From NCBI GenBank assembly GCA_019408975.1, contig DXVA01000007.1, positions 1 to 26,823 on the forward strand: a DNA stretch of 26,823 nt, given 5' to 3'. Source of the DNA: Lentisphaeria bacterium. Its GTDB lineage: Bacteria; Verrucomicrobiota; Lentisphaeria; Victivallales; UBA1829. Shown one piece after another: positions 7,235-14,648 of this stretch. Position numbers and translations under genes: made by a program. Under the pieces are notes generated by a model that saw only the letters and a list, made by a program, of their open reading frames with translations, was not told the DNA's origin and did not search any database. Each line of letters starts with the position of its first letter. The first letter of the stretch is position 1.

Positions 7235-8767
7235 ATGAATCTGAAAATCGTCGGGCATCTGATATCTGTACTGATTGTGATGGAGGGAATCGCAATCGCC
7301 TCCTGCGCCGGCGTTTCCCTGATGATGGGAGATGAGCTTCATGAAATTCTTCTGATGCTTCTCTGCGCGGGCATTACCTCTTTCTGCGGAGCGCTTGGGG
7401 CTTTTTTCCTGCGCCCGCGCTCCGGAAATATCCAGATGGGCATCCGCGAGGGATTCGCCACCGTCGCGGGCGGCTGGCTCATCGCCTCCATATTCGGTGC
7501 TCTGCCTTTCATTATGATTACAGGGTTGCAGATTCATGACGCCTTTTTTGAAACGGTGTCCGGCTTTACCACCACAGGCGCCTCACTTATCGACAGCACG
7601 GTAAAGCTGCGGGACGGATCAACGCTTCCGAATGGAATCGAAAGCCTCTCCTACGGCATTCTTTTCTGGCGTGCGCTGACCCACTGGATCGGCGGTATGG
7701 GAATCGTGGTCCTTTCGCTTGCGATCCTGCCGATGCTGGGAGTGGGGGGGCAGTCTCTCTTCAATGCGGAAGTTCCCGGAGTCAAGACGCATGACGATCA
7801 GCTGACGCCCAGAATAGCAAGCACAGCCAAAATTCTTTTCATGGTTTATTTCGCACTGACCCTCATAGAAACAATTCTCCTCTGGCTCGGCGGCATGCAT
7901 TTCTTCGATGCGGTCTGTCACTCTTTCAGTACGATCGCCACCGGCGGATTCTCAACAAAAAACAACAGCATCGCCTATTACAACAGCTCTTACATTCAGG
8001 TCGTGATTACCGTTTTCATGTTCCTGTCCGGCTGCAACTTCATTCTCCATTACCGTGCGCTGAAAGGCCTGCCGCTGAAACAGTATCTTTCCGAGGAATA
8101 CCGTTTTTTCACCGGCATTCTCATTACCGTGACTCTGATCATCACTGTAACACTTCTGTTTTCGCATGTAACGGACCCGATGAGCGGCGAGAAATATCAT
8201 ATGTCGCCGTGGCTTTCGCTGCGTGCGGCGGCATTTCAGGTGGTGGCTCTTTCCACGACCACAGGATTCAGCACTGCCGATTATACCGTCTGGCCGGGGG
8301 CGTGCGGCATGCTGCTTCTCGGTCTGATCTTCATGGGGGCGTGCGGCGGCTCCACCGCCGGCGGCATGAAATGCGTAAGACTGCTGCTGTTCTGGAAATA
8401 CAGTTTTTCCGAGCTCCGGCGCTGTATCTTTCCCCGTTCGCTTCAGGACATCAGGCTTGACGGGAAACGGATGGAGACACCGGTGCTGAATAAAGCGCTC
8501 GGCTTTCTTGCAATCTATGTCCTGACGGTTTTCCTTTTCGCAACGCTTCTTCCGATGATCTGCGAGATGGATATGATCACCGCGATTTCCGCCTCGGCAA
8601 CCTGCATCAGCAATGCAGGCCCGGGATTCGGGCACATTTCCCCCATGAATACATTTTCATGGATGAATCCTCCGGCAAAGCTGCTGCTTGCGCTGGAAAT
8701 GCTGATCGGGCGCCTGGAACTTTATACCATCCTGATCATTTTCCTGCCGTCCTTCTGGAAGAAATGA
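7235..8767 (+). CDS. trkH: Trk potassium uptake channel subunit TrkH
   Basis: Inner-membrane potassium channel of the SKT superfamily, which works with TrkA. At 510 residues it is slightly longer than E. coli TrkH (483). The fourfold pore repeat is visible through its selectivity-filter segments: TTTGAS (112-117), ATGG (235-238), TTTGFS (341-346) and NAGPGFG (460-466). Each is followed by hydrophobic helices, with about eight to ten membrane segments in all. The start ATG has only a weak ribosome site and lies 5 bp after the trkA stop, so translation is probably coupled. The gene ends 43 bp from the convergent murC-ispD gene. No clear terminator was seen in that gap. Confidence 0.95.
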   Translation: MNLKIVGHLISVLIVMEGIAIASCAGVSLMMGDELHEILLMLLCAGITSFCGALGAFFLRPRSGNIQMGIREGFATVAGGWLIASIFGALPFIMITGLQIHDAFFETVSGFTTTGASLIDSTVKLRDGSTLPNGIESLSYGILFWRALTHWIGGMGIVVLSLAILPMLGVGGQSLFNAEVPGVKTHDDQLTPRIASTAKILFMVYFALTLIETILLWLGGMHFFDAVCHSFSTIATGGFSTKNNSIAYYNSSYIQVVITVFMFLSGCNFILHYRALKGLPLKQYLSEEYRFFTGILITVTLIITVTLLFSHVTDPMSGEKYHMSPWLSLRAAAFQVVALSTTTGFSTADYTVWPGACGMLLLGLIFMGACGGSTAGGMKCVRLLLFWKYSFSELRRCIFPRSLQDIRLDGKRMETPVLNKALGFLAIYVLTVFLFATLLPMICEMDMITAISASATCISNAGPGFGHISPMNTFSWMNPPAKLLLALEMLIGRLELYTILIIFLPSFWKK

Positions 8768-8810
8768 TTACAGCATAATACTGCCCTGATGGTTGCCGGG
8801 AAACCAGGTT

Positions 8811-10811
8811 TCACGAATCCTTACTCCGCTTCAGGCAGGCTTCCGCAAACAGAAGGTCCTCCGGATAGGTAATTTTTACATTCGGAGTGCGGTTTTCCAC
8901 GAGTTTGACTTTTGCAGAAGTGAAATTCTCGACCAGCGATGCGTCATCCGTAAACAACCCGCCCTGTTTTTCCGCTTCTTCATAAGCCTTGAGAAGCAGA
9001 TCGAGCTGAAAAACCTGCGGAGTCTGCACCGCCCATAAACTTTCCCGCGGAATGGTCCTCGTGACAATTCCGTTTTCATCTGTTTCCTTGACCGTATCCG
9101 ATACACGGTGCGCGGAAACCGCTCCGCCGTATTTACGGCATTCCCTGATACATTCAACCAGGGCTTCGGCAGTAATCAACGGGCGCGCAGCATCGTGGAC
9201 CGCAACGATCCCGACATCCTCCGGCAAGGCGGCAAGGGCGTTCTTCACGGACTCCGTCCGCGTTTTTCCGCCGTTTACAAGCTTCATATGCCGGAGCGCT
9301 TCCGGGAAATATTCTGCAAGCAGGTCTGCGAATTCCTCTCTGCTCCCCTCCGGAACGGACATGACCGCATAACCGGATCGAACCGACGGAAGCAGCTGCT
9401 GAAGGCAGTGTATGAATACCGGATATCCGTTTAACCTGCGGAACAGTTTGTTGCCGTGCCCGAAACGGGTTGAGGAACCGCCCGCCGCGATTATGAGCCC
9501 GAGATCGGGAATCCGGATGATTCTCCTGCGCAGAGGTTCAATGATTTCCTTGATGTCTCCTGCACCGATCACTGCGGCAAGGTCGTTTTCCTTCAGCGAC
9601 GCAGAAACCTGTTCCGCCATGCTTTCCCATGTGCCGCGGATGAAATGCGCCCTGCCGCCGACAGCCTGCGCGAGATCCGACGAGTCGAGGGTATCGGACT
9701 GCGTCCATGCGGCAAATACGGGTGTCACGAAAACTTCGTCGGCTTTTGCCAGTTCTCCGGCGAATTCATGGAAATACCGTTTCAGGCGTGCGTAACGGTG
9801 CGGTTGGAAGATCACGACAAGTCTTCTGCCCGGATACAGTTCCCGCATCGTTTTCAGAGAAGCGGCAAGCTCCGTCGGATGGTGTGCGTAATCCTCGATC
9901 AGCAGTTGTTTCTCTCCTGCGGCACGCAGACACATCCGCCGTTCGACGCCGGGAAAGGAACACAATGCCTCAAGAGCGGTTTCACGGTCCAGCAGCCCGT
10001 CACGTGTGACCGCTTCGATCGCAGTTACGGCGTTGATCCTGCGGTAGTAGCCGAAAGAGGCAAATCGCGGGTCCTCAATCAAGGCATCCCGCGGAATCTT
10101 CACCGCATCCGGATGACCGCAAAACAAACCGGCGGATTTTTCTCCGTCCACATAAATCAGCTTTCCGCCTTGAAATGCAAATTTGCGGAAGTTCGCCATC
10201 AGTACCTCCGGCGAGTCAAAGTTCCATGAATGATCGTCCTCCACATTGGTCACGACGGATACGGAGGAGTGGATTGCGGTATGAGTTCCGTCGCTCTCAT
10301 CCGCCTCGCATACGAAAATCCTGCCGCCGCCGGCACTGCCGCTGTCTTCCCAGGAAACGATGTCGGCGCCGATCAGATAACCGGGATTCAATCCCGCTTT
10401 TTTCAGGATATGCGCGATCATTGCTGAAACACTGGTCTTTCCGTGGGAACCGCTGACTGCGATTACGTGAGGAAACATCTGCGCCAGAAGCCCGAGCGCC
10501 TCTCCGCGCCGGATGCAGCGTGCTCCGATCCGGCGCGCTTCCGCAAATTCGGGATTCTCCTCCGCAACCGCCGAGCTGTAAATCAGCAGCAGTTTCGTTC
10601 CGTCCGAAGTCGGCAGCTGCCCTGCATCATGTCCGGCAAAAACGGGAACGCCGATCCTGCGGAGACGCGCCAGCGACTCCGATTCCGCCATATCCGATCC
10701 TGAAACACGGAAACCGAGTTCATGAAAAATTCTCATCAGAGGACGCGTCCCCGCTCCCCCGCATCCGATGAAATGAAGAAAACCGTCTGTCTTGTATTCT
10801 GAAAGTTCCAT
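8811..10811 (-). CDS. murC-ispD: Fused UDP-N-acetylmuramate-L-alanine ligase (MurC) and 2-C-methylerythritol 4-phosphate cytidylyltransferase (IspD)
   Basis: One unbroken 666-residue frame encodes two cytosolic enzymes. Residues 1 to ~430 are MurC, which adds L-Ala to UDP-MurNAc: Rossmann motif FIGCGGAGT (14-22), ATP loop GSHGKTS (121-127), EADESD (169-174), EDYAHHPTE (306-314), and a C-terminal ligase domain with FQPHRYARLK. Residues ~437-666 are IspD, which makes CDP-methylerythritol in the MEP isoprenoid pathway: IIAAGGSSTRFG (440-451), Lys455, VHDAARP (538-544), VQTPQVF (595-601), TDDASLVE and NVKITYPEDL. The join has almost no linker. The MurC central domain looks about 40 residues short: the strand before the usual HNxxN is absent and that motif reads YRRIN (256-260). 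The genes on both sides face this one. Both products feed cell-wall synthesis, since isoprenoids yield the undecaprenyl carrier. Confidence 0.93.
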   Translation of the reverse strand: MELSEYKTDGFLHFIGCGGAGTRPLMRIFHELGFRVSGSDMAESESLARLRRIGVPVFAGHDAGQLPTSDGTKLLLIYSSAVAEENPEFAEARRIGARCIRRGEALGLLAQMFPHVIAVSGSHGKTSVSAMIAHILKKAGLNPGYLIGADIVSWEDSGSAGGGRIFVCEADESDGTHTAIHSSVSVVTNVEDDHSWNFDSPEVLMANFRKFAFQGGKLIYVDGEKSAGLFCGHPDAVKIPRDALIEDPRFASFGYYRRINAVTAIEAVTRDGLLDRETALEALCSFPGVERRMCLRAAGEKQLLIEDYAHHPTELAASLKTMRELYPGRRLVVIFQPHRYARLKRYFHEFAGELAKADEVFVTPVFAAWTQSDTLDSSDLAQAVGGRAHFIRGTWESMAEQVSASLKENDLAAVIGAGDIKEIIEPLRRRIIRIPDLGLIIAAGGSSTRFGHGNKLFRRLNGYPVFIHCLQQLLPSVRSGYAVMSVPEGSREEFADLLAEYFPEALRHMKLVNGGKTRTESVKNALAALPEDVGIVAVHDAARPLITAEALVECIRECRKYGGAVSAHRVSDTVKETDENGIVTRTIPRESLWAVQTPQVFQLDLLLKAYEEAEKQGGLFTDDASLVENFTSAKVKLVENRTPNVKITYPEDLLFAEACLKRSKDS

Positions 10812-10941
10812 CTTGCCTGTACTGTCCGTAAAATTATTTGCATGTTGCGGACCATTTCCCGAAGAACATCCCCTGCAAGGTTCCTTTTCTCCGGCGCAGC
10901 CGCCTGCCCTTTTCCCGGTTCCCCGGTAAATTGCCGATATA

Positions 10942-10971
10942 CTAATATCCCATCTTTTTCACAAAATTCAA
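10942..10971 (-). promoter_or_regulatory. Candidate promoter of murC-ispD
   Basis: On the minus strand TTGAAT (10971-10966) is followed after 18 bases by TATTAG (10947-10942). A 17-base spacing to ATATTA is also possible. The leader would be about 120 bases. Only a weak ribosome site (AGGCAAG) precedes the ATG at 10811. The -35 box lies 12 bp from that of the divergent cupin promoter. Confidence 0.45.
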
Positions 10972-10983
10972 AAAAAGTTCGCA

Positions 10984-11012
10984 TTGAATTCGGAAATAAT
11001 CCGTGCTATTGT
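10984..11012 (+). promoter_or_regulatory. Candidate extended -10 promoter of the cupin-phosphatase pair
   Basis: TTGAAT (10984-10989), 17 bases, then TATTGT (11007-11012), preceded by TGC as in an extended -10 element. Transcription would start about 15 bases before the cupin start codon, with GAGGAAGG (11018-11025) as ribosome site. The leader is therefore very short. Confidence 0.55.
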
Positions 11013-11035
11013 AAAATGAGGAAGGATTTACTGGA

Positions 11036-11530
11036 ATGCAAAATGCAGATGAAATCATAAAGGCGCTCGAAATGCAGCGTCATTCGAGAGAAGGCGGCTA
11101 TTTCCGTGAAACATTCCGCTCCATCGTCAAAACGGAAGCAACGAAACAGCGCCGTGCGGGAACTTCGATCCTCTATCTTCTGAAGGGCATGGAAGTTTCG
11201 CGCTGGCATCAGGTGCGTTCAGATGAAATCTGGATGTATCATGCAGGAAGCACGGGACGGCAGATTCTTCTCTTTCCGGATGGAAGCTGGACAGAGCGTA
11301 TCATCGGGCCGGATATCCTGGGCGGAGAAATGCCGCAGAGCCTGATTCCCGCCTGGACATGGCAGGCGACGGTGCTCACAGACCGCAGCGAGAACTCATG
11401 GGGATTGTTCGGTGCGGTCGTTGTCCCCGGATTTGAATATGAGGATTTCAAAGAGGGAGATGCCGGAGATTTAATCCTCAAATATCCCGATGCGGAGGAG
11501 AGCATCCGCGACGCAGGATTGTTTATTTGA
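11036..11530 (+). CDS. Cupin-fold protein of the DUF985 (Cupin_5) family
   Basis: A 164-residue soluble protein without signal peptide. It has the DUF985 pattern: an opening helix ending in HSREGGYFRETF (17-28), a beta strand with TSILYLLKG, then WHQVRSDEIWMYHAG (57-71) and, later, PAWTWQA and FGAVVVPGFEYEDF (123-136). Family members fold as a double-stranded beta helix; their function is not established and sugar or nucleotide-sugar binding has only been proposed. The ATG follows GAGGAAGG by 10 bases. The alkaline phosphatase gene begins 32 bp downstream in the same direction and may share the transcript, which suggests but does not show a role in phosphate or sugar metabolism. Confidence 0.85.
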   Translation: MQNADEIIKALEMQRHSREGGYFRETFRSIVKTEATKQRRAGTSILYLLKGMEVSRWHQVRSDEIWMYHAGSTGRQILLFPDGSWTERIIGPDILGGEMPQSLIPAWTWQATVLTDRSENSWGLFGAVVVPGFEYEDFKEGDAGDLILKYPDAEESIRDAGLFI

Positions 11531-11562
11531 ATTTTTCATTGAAAAAATAAGGAGTTACAACA

Positions 11563-12981
11563 ATGAAAAAACTGAAAACATTCATATTTCTGCTGGGGGC
11601 GGTATCACTGCTGTTCTTTCTGCAGGCATGTGCAACAGCAACGCAGGCTGACAGCCATCCGCCCAAATATGTGTTCCTGATGATCGGCGACGGCATGGGG
11701 CAGAACCCCGTCAAACTGGCACGCGTCCATGCAAAATTGAACATGGATGCCATGCCGGTCAAAGGCGAACTCCAGACCAATAATGTATTTGATAAAACAA
11801 CCGATTCCGCAGCGGCGGCGACGGCTCTCGCCTGTGGAGTCAAGACTTACAACGGAGCCCTGGGGCTGGACAAGGACAAAAAACCAGTCGAATCTTCCGC
11901 CGCACTTGCAAAAAAAGCCGGTTACAAGGTCGGTCTTCTGACCTCCGTCACATTCAATCATGCAACGCCCGCAGGTTTCTACGCCCACGTGGAAAAACGT
12001 TCCGAATATGCAAAAATCGCTTCACAGGCATACGCTTCAAATTATGATCTCATCATGGGATACGGTGTATCCGGCTTGAAAGAAGCCGTTGCCGCTGAAG
12101 ATGCGGAAAAGGCGGGACTTCAGGTTTTCAACAAAAACCAGGATGCGTTTTTTGCCTTGAATGCGATTCTGAAACCGACTCTCGTATTCAAGCATTTCGG
12201 TTATGAGATGAACCGTCCGAAAACAGATGACACTTCCAAAGCCCTGAATGAGTATGCAACGGAGGCAGTCGAACTTCTCGCTGTGGAAAAACCGACCGTC
12301 ATCACCAGAGACCCCGGCTACGGAACCCCCGTCCGCGATGCGGTCAGGCCGTTGAATGAATATACCGCAAAAGCGATTGAACTGCTCTACAAAGATAATC
12401 CGAAAGGTTTCTTCCTGATGGTCGAAGGCGGGAAAATCGATCTGGGCGGTCATTCCAACGACACTTATGCAATGATGACGGAACTGCTTGAATTCGATCA
12501 GGCTGTTGCGAGAGCTCTTGAGTTTTACAGGAAGCACCCGAAGGACACTTTGATTGTTGTCACCGCAGATCACAATACCGGCGGCTTGACTCTCCCGGAA
12601 AAACTTTCCGCCGGTCTTCCGGCTGAAATTGCAAAAAACAATGCAAACTTCAACGGCAGAAAATTCAGTTTCAAGAAAGACGAAACGATGCAGTCCATTG
12701 AAGAAAAACTTGCAAAACTGGGAATCCGCAATTTGACAGCCGCCGAAAAGAAGAGTTTTGCAGATATTCTCAAGTCGAACAACAAGAACAAGATTGATGC
12801 CTTGAACCGGAATGCGCTTCGCATCGCCGATGCGCGTATCGGAATTACATGGACCACCAAGGGGCATACGCCTCATAATGTCTATATCTTTGCAATCGGC
12901 AAAGGCGCGGAACAGTTCTCCGGCGTCCAGCCCAATTCCAATGTCGGCAGGATCATGAAGAGCTTCTACGAAAAGAAATAA
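11563..12981 (+). CDS. Alkaline phosphatase, predicted lipoprotein
   Basis: Phosphomonoesterase of the PhoA family that releases phosphate outside the inner membrane. The N-terminus is a lipoprotein signal: MKKLK, a hydrophobic stretch, and lipobox LQAC with Cys23. Ala follows at +2, consistent with outer-membrane sorting under the E. coli rule. The metal centre and nucleophile are visible: Asp43 in IGDGMG, Ser82 in TTDSAAAATA, GGHSNDT with its His and Asp, TADHNTGG, and the late His in KGHTPHN. At 472 residues it matches E. coli PhoA (471). A strong ribosome site (AAGGAG) lies about 9 bases before the ATG. It probably shares a transcript with the cupin gene and ends at the terminator at 12993. 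No Pho-box was recognised, so phosphate control is unproven. Confidence 0.93.
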   Translation: MKKLKTFIFLLGAVSLLFFLQACATATQADSHPPKYVFLMIGDGMGQNPVKLARVHAKLNMDAMPVKGELQTNNVFDKTTDSAAAATALACGVKTYNGALGLDKDKKPVESSAALAKKAGYKVGLLTSVTFNHATPAGFYAHVEKRSEYAKIASQAYASNYDLIMGYGVSGLKEAVAAEDAEKAGLQVFNKNQDAFFALNAILKPTLVFKHFGYEMNRPKTDDTSKALNEYATEAVELLAVEKPTVITRDPGYGTPVRDAVRPLNEYTAKAIELLYKDNPKGFFLMVEGGKIDLGGHSNDTYAMMTELLEFDQAVARALEFYRKHPKDTLIVVTADHNTGGLTLPEKLSAGLPAEIAKNNANFNGRKFSFKKDETMQSIEEKLAKLGIRNLTAAEKKSFADILKSNNKNKIDALNRNALRIADARIGITWTTKGHTPHNVYIFAIGKGAEQFSGVQPNSNVGRIMKSFYEKK

Positions 12982-12992
12982 TCCGGATTCAG

Positions 12993-13024
12993 AAAAGCCC
13001 CGATTGGAAATCCGGGGCTTTTTT
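12993..13024 (+). terminator. Strong intrinsic terminator after the alkaline phosphatase gene
   Basis: AAAAGCCCCG (12993-13002) and CGGGGCTTTT (13013-13022) form a 10-bp GC-rich stem with a 10-base loop, followed by a run of six T (13019-13024). It begins 12 bases after the stop codon. The A run on the 5' side could let it act on the minus strand as well, but no minus-strand gene ends here. Confidence 0.9.
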
Positions 13025-13048
13025 CTGTACCGGTTCCGGTTTTTTTAC

Positions 13049-13077
13049 TTGAAATTTTCTTTTGTACAATCTATTTT
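13049..13077 (+). promoter_or_regulatory. Candidate promoter of the zinc-ribbon/pilin-like gene
   Basis: TTGAAA (13049-13054), 17 bases, then TATTTT (13072-13077). The predicted start of transcription is near 13084, giving a leader of roughly 25 bases with AAAAGGAG (13096-13103). The promoter lies directly after the preceding terminator, so this gene is its own unit. Confidence 0.7.
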
Positions 13078-13107
13078 GAATCATGGAAAAACTGGAAAAG
13101 GAGAGAG

Positions 13108-13992
13108 ATGATGAAATTTCAGATGAAATGTCCCCACTGCAACAGTGCAATGGAAGCGGAAGAGGAATGGATCGGACAGGCGGCACAGTGCCCGGTCTGC
13201 GACACGGAAATCGTCATACAGAAAAACGAAGCTCCCGTGCCCAGGCTTACTCCTGTTTCCACGGGGGCCGCCGTAAATCCGCCGAATGTCGCTCTGCCTG
13301 TGGCGGGAATCGTTTTCCTGTATCTTTTCATGATCATACCATGCACCGGGCTTTTCACCTTTATCATATGCGTAATCCTCTATTTCTGCTGGGCGGCTTC
13401 GCAGCCGGAAAAAGCGCGTATCCTCATCAGGCATACTTTGATAGCGGCTCTGATCGGCATCGTCATGGCAGTCATCATACCGTTCACACTGATGGCGGGG
13501 ATATTCCTGCCTTCCTTCAACAACAACAGGGAAAAAGCCAGGGGAATGGCTTGCACATCCAACATGAAACAGATTATGCTGGCAGTAAAGATGTACAGCG
13601 GGGATCATTCCGAGAAATTCCCGGATAAAAGCGGAGCCGCAGGCCTGGAAATGCTGCGGCGGGAAAAATATCTTGACGATCCGCGGGTTTATGTCTGTCT
13701 GTCGGCAGGAACCGTTCCTGCTGATGCAGGCGCTCCATTGACGGAAGACCACGTTTCCTACATTTATATCGGCGGTTTTGATGAAAACGGCGATCCCGAC
13801 CAGGCGGTTCTGTTCTGTCCTCATCATAAAAACTGTGTAAAAATCGGTCTGCTTGACGGCACCGCGACTTCAAAATTCGGAAAGGAATATAATACGGTTC
13901 ATGGAATACTGGAAAAGGAAGGCATTCTGAAACAGCTCGACAAATTCTCCCCGCAAACACGGGAATATATCAGAAAAAAACTGAAAGAATAA
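13108..13992 (+). CDS. Zinc-ribbon membrane protein with a type II pseudopilin-like outer domain
   Basis: Not a recognised named gene. The order is: a zinc ribbon with CPHC (8-11) and CPVC (28-31); a Pro-rich linker (42-60); three hydrophobic segments (~62-80, 83-97, 108-134); then a soluble part beginning REKARGMACTSNMKQI (141-156) and going on with MYSGDH...FP. That last pattern is the one after the N-terminal helix of pseudopilins common in Lentisphaerae, Verrucomicrobia and Planctomycetes. Near the end, CPHHKNCVKIGLLDGT resembles the His-x9-Asp-Gly motif of the same families. A prepilin cleavage site (G/A-F-T-L-x-E) is missing, so it is probably not processed as a pilin. The start may be 13108 or the adjacent ATG at 13111, which has the better 7-base spacing to GGAG. 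It converges on trpF with 2 bp between the stops. A role in pilus or secretion function is inference. Confidence 0.75.
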   Translation: MMKFQMKCPHCNSAMEAEEEWIGQAAQCPVCDTEIVIQKNEAPVPRLTPVSTGAAVNPPNVALPVAGIVFLYLFMIIPCTGLFTFIICVILYFCWAASQPEKARILIRHTLIAALIGIVMAVIIPFTLMAGIFLPSFNNNREKARGMACTSNMKQIMLAVKMYSGDHSEKFPDKSGAAGLEMLRREKYLDDPRVYVCLSAGTVPADAGAPLTEDHVSYIYIGGFDENGDPDQAVLFCPHHKNCVKIGLLDGTATSKFGKEYNTVHGILEKEGILKQLDKFSPQTREYIRKKLKE

Positions 13993-13994
13993 TC

Positions 13995-14648
13995 TCAATC
14001 CGCATTTCTGGCATTTCTGACAAATGCGGAACAGAGATTCAGATCAAGCGATCCGTCAAAACTTTTCAGAGCACTGTTGGCGTCCACGGCAAACGGATGG
14101 ACATGGCGGATCGCTGCGGCAACATTGTCCGGAGTAAGCCCCCCCGCCAATGTCAGAGGAACCGGTGATGAAACTGAAACTGCGGCACTGACATCCCAGT
14201 TGTGCGTCATGCCCGTTCCCCCGACTTTCCCGGTTTCACGATCCATTGAATCCAGAAGAACGGCATCCACCAGATCATAATACGGTTCCAGGGGGGGAGT
14301 GACCTGCGTACCGAGAACATGGGCTGCATAAATCAGTTTCCCGGCGGGACCCAGATTGTCGCGCAGGACTGCAACTTCTTCCACTGTGCTTCCGCCGTGA
14401 AGCTGGATCGTCTGAATGGAAGTCTGTTCCACAATGTCAAGAACTGCATCAGGCGCCGTCAGGTGAGTCACGATTACGGGAACCACATAAGGAGGCAGGA
14501 ACCCCGCAAGGCGTGCCGCCGTACTTGCCAGAATAAAATCATGTGACGCATGAACCTGTCCGACCAGGAATCCGACGGCGTCGGCGCCTGCTTTGACGGC
14601 TGTTTCAAGGTCACGTTCCGTTTTGATCCCGCATACTTTGACGCGCAT
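13995..14648 (-). CDS. trpF: Phosphoribosylanthranilate isomerase family protein (TrpF-like)
   Basis: TIM-barrel isomerase expected to convert phosphoribosylanthranilate to CdRP in tryptophan synthesis. Catalytic Cys6 is in VKVCGIK and the general-acid Asp in VDAVLLDSMD. QLHG, GGTGMTHNW and LAGGLTPDNV are also present. Two phosphate or substrate loops diverge: the usual FxxxSPR region reads FLVGQVHASHDF, and the final VDVSSGVE-type loop reads VDANSALKSF with LDL instead of KD. It may be a divergent subfamily. The ATG at 14648 shares its A with the TGA of coaX (TGATG), which argues for this start over an in-frame GTG at 14660 and for translational coupling. The 217 residues fit the family. No other trp gene is in the window, and it is the last gene of the gspE-to-trpF run. 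Confidence 0.8.
   Translation of the reverse strand: MRVKVCGIKTERDLETAVKAGADAVGFLVGQVHASHDFILASTAARLAGFLPPYVVPVIVTHLTAPDAVLDIVEQTSIQTIQLHGGSTVEEVAVLRDNLGPAGKLIYAAHVLGTQVTPPLEPYYDLVDAVLLDSMDRETGKVGGTGMTHNWDVSAAVSVSSPVPLTLAGGLTPDNVAAAIRHVHPFAVDANSALKSFDGSLDLNLCSAFVRNARNAD

Noticed and set aside
8768..8810. Possible hairpin (CCTG..GGTT / AACC..AGG) between the convergent trkH and murC-ispD
   Set aside because: The stem is short and bulged and no T run follows on either strand.
10736..10984. 82-codon minus-strand frame overlapping the 5' end of murC-ispD
   Set aside because: It is in another frame, has no family resemblance and no good ribosome site, and it spans the predicted promoter; probably chance.
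11532..11546. Palindrome TTTTTCA-T-TGAAAAA between the cupin and phosphatase genes, considered as a terminator
   Set aside because: It is a pure A/T-rich stem with a one-base loop and no GC clamp, so too unstable to count as a terminator.
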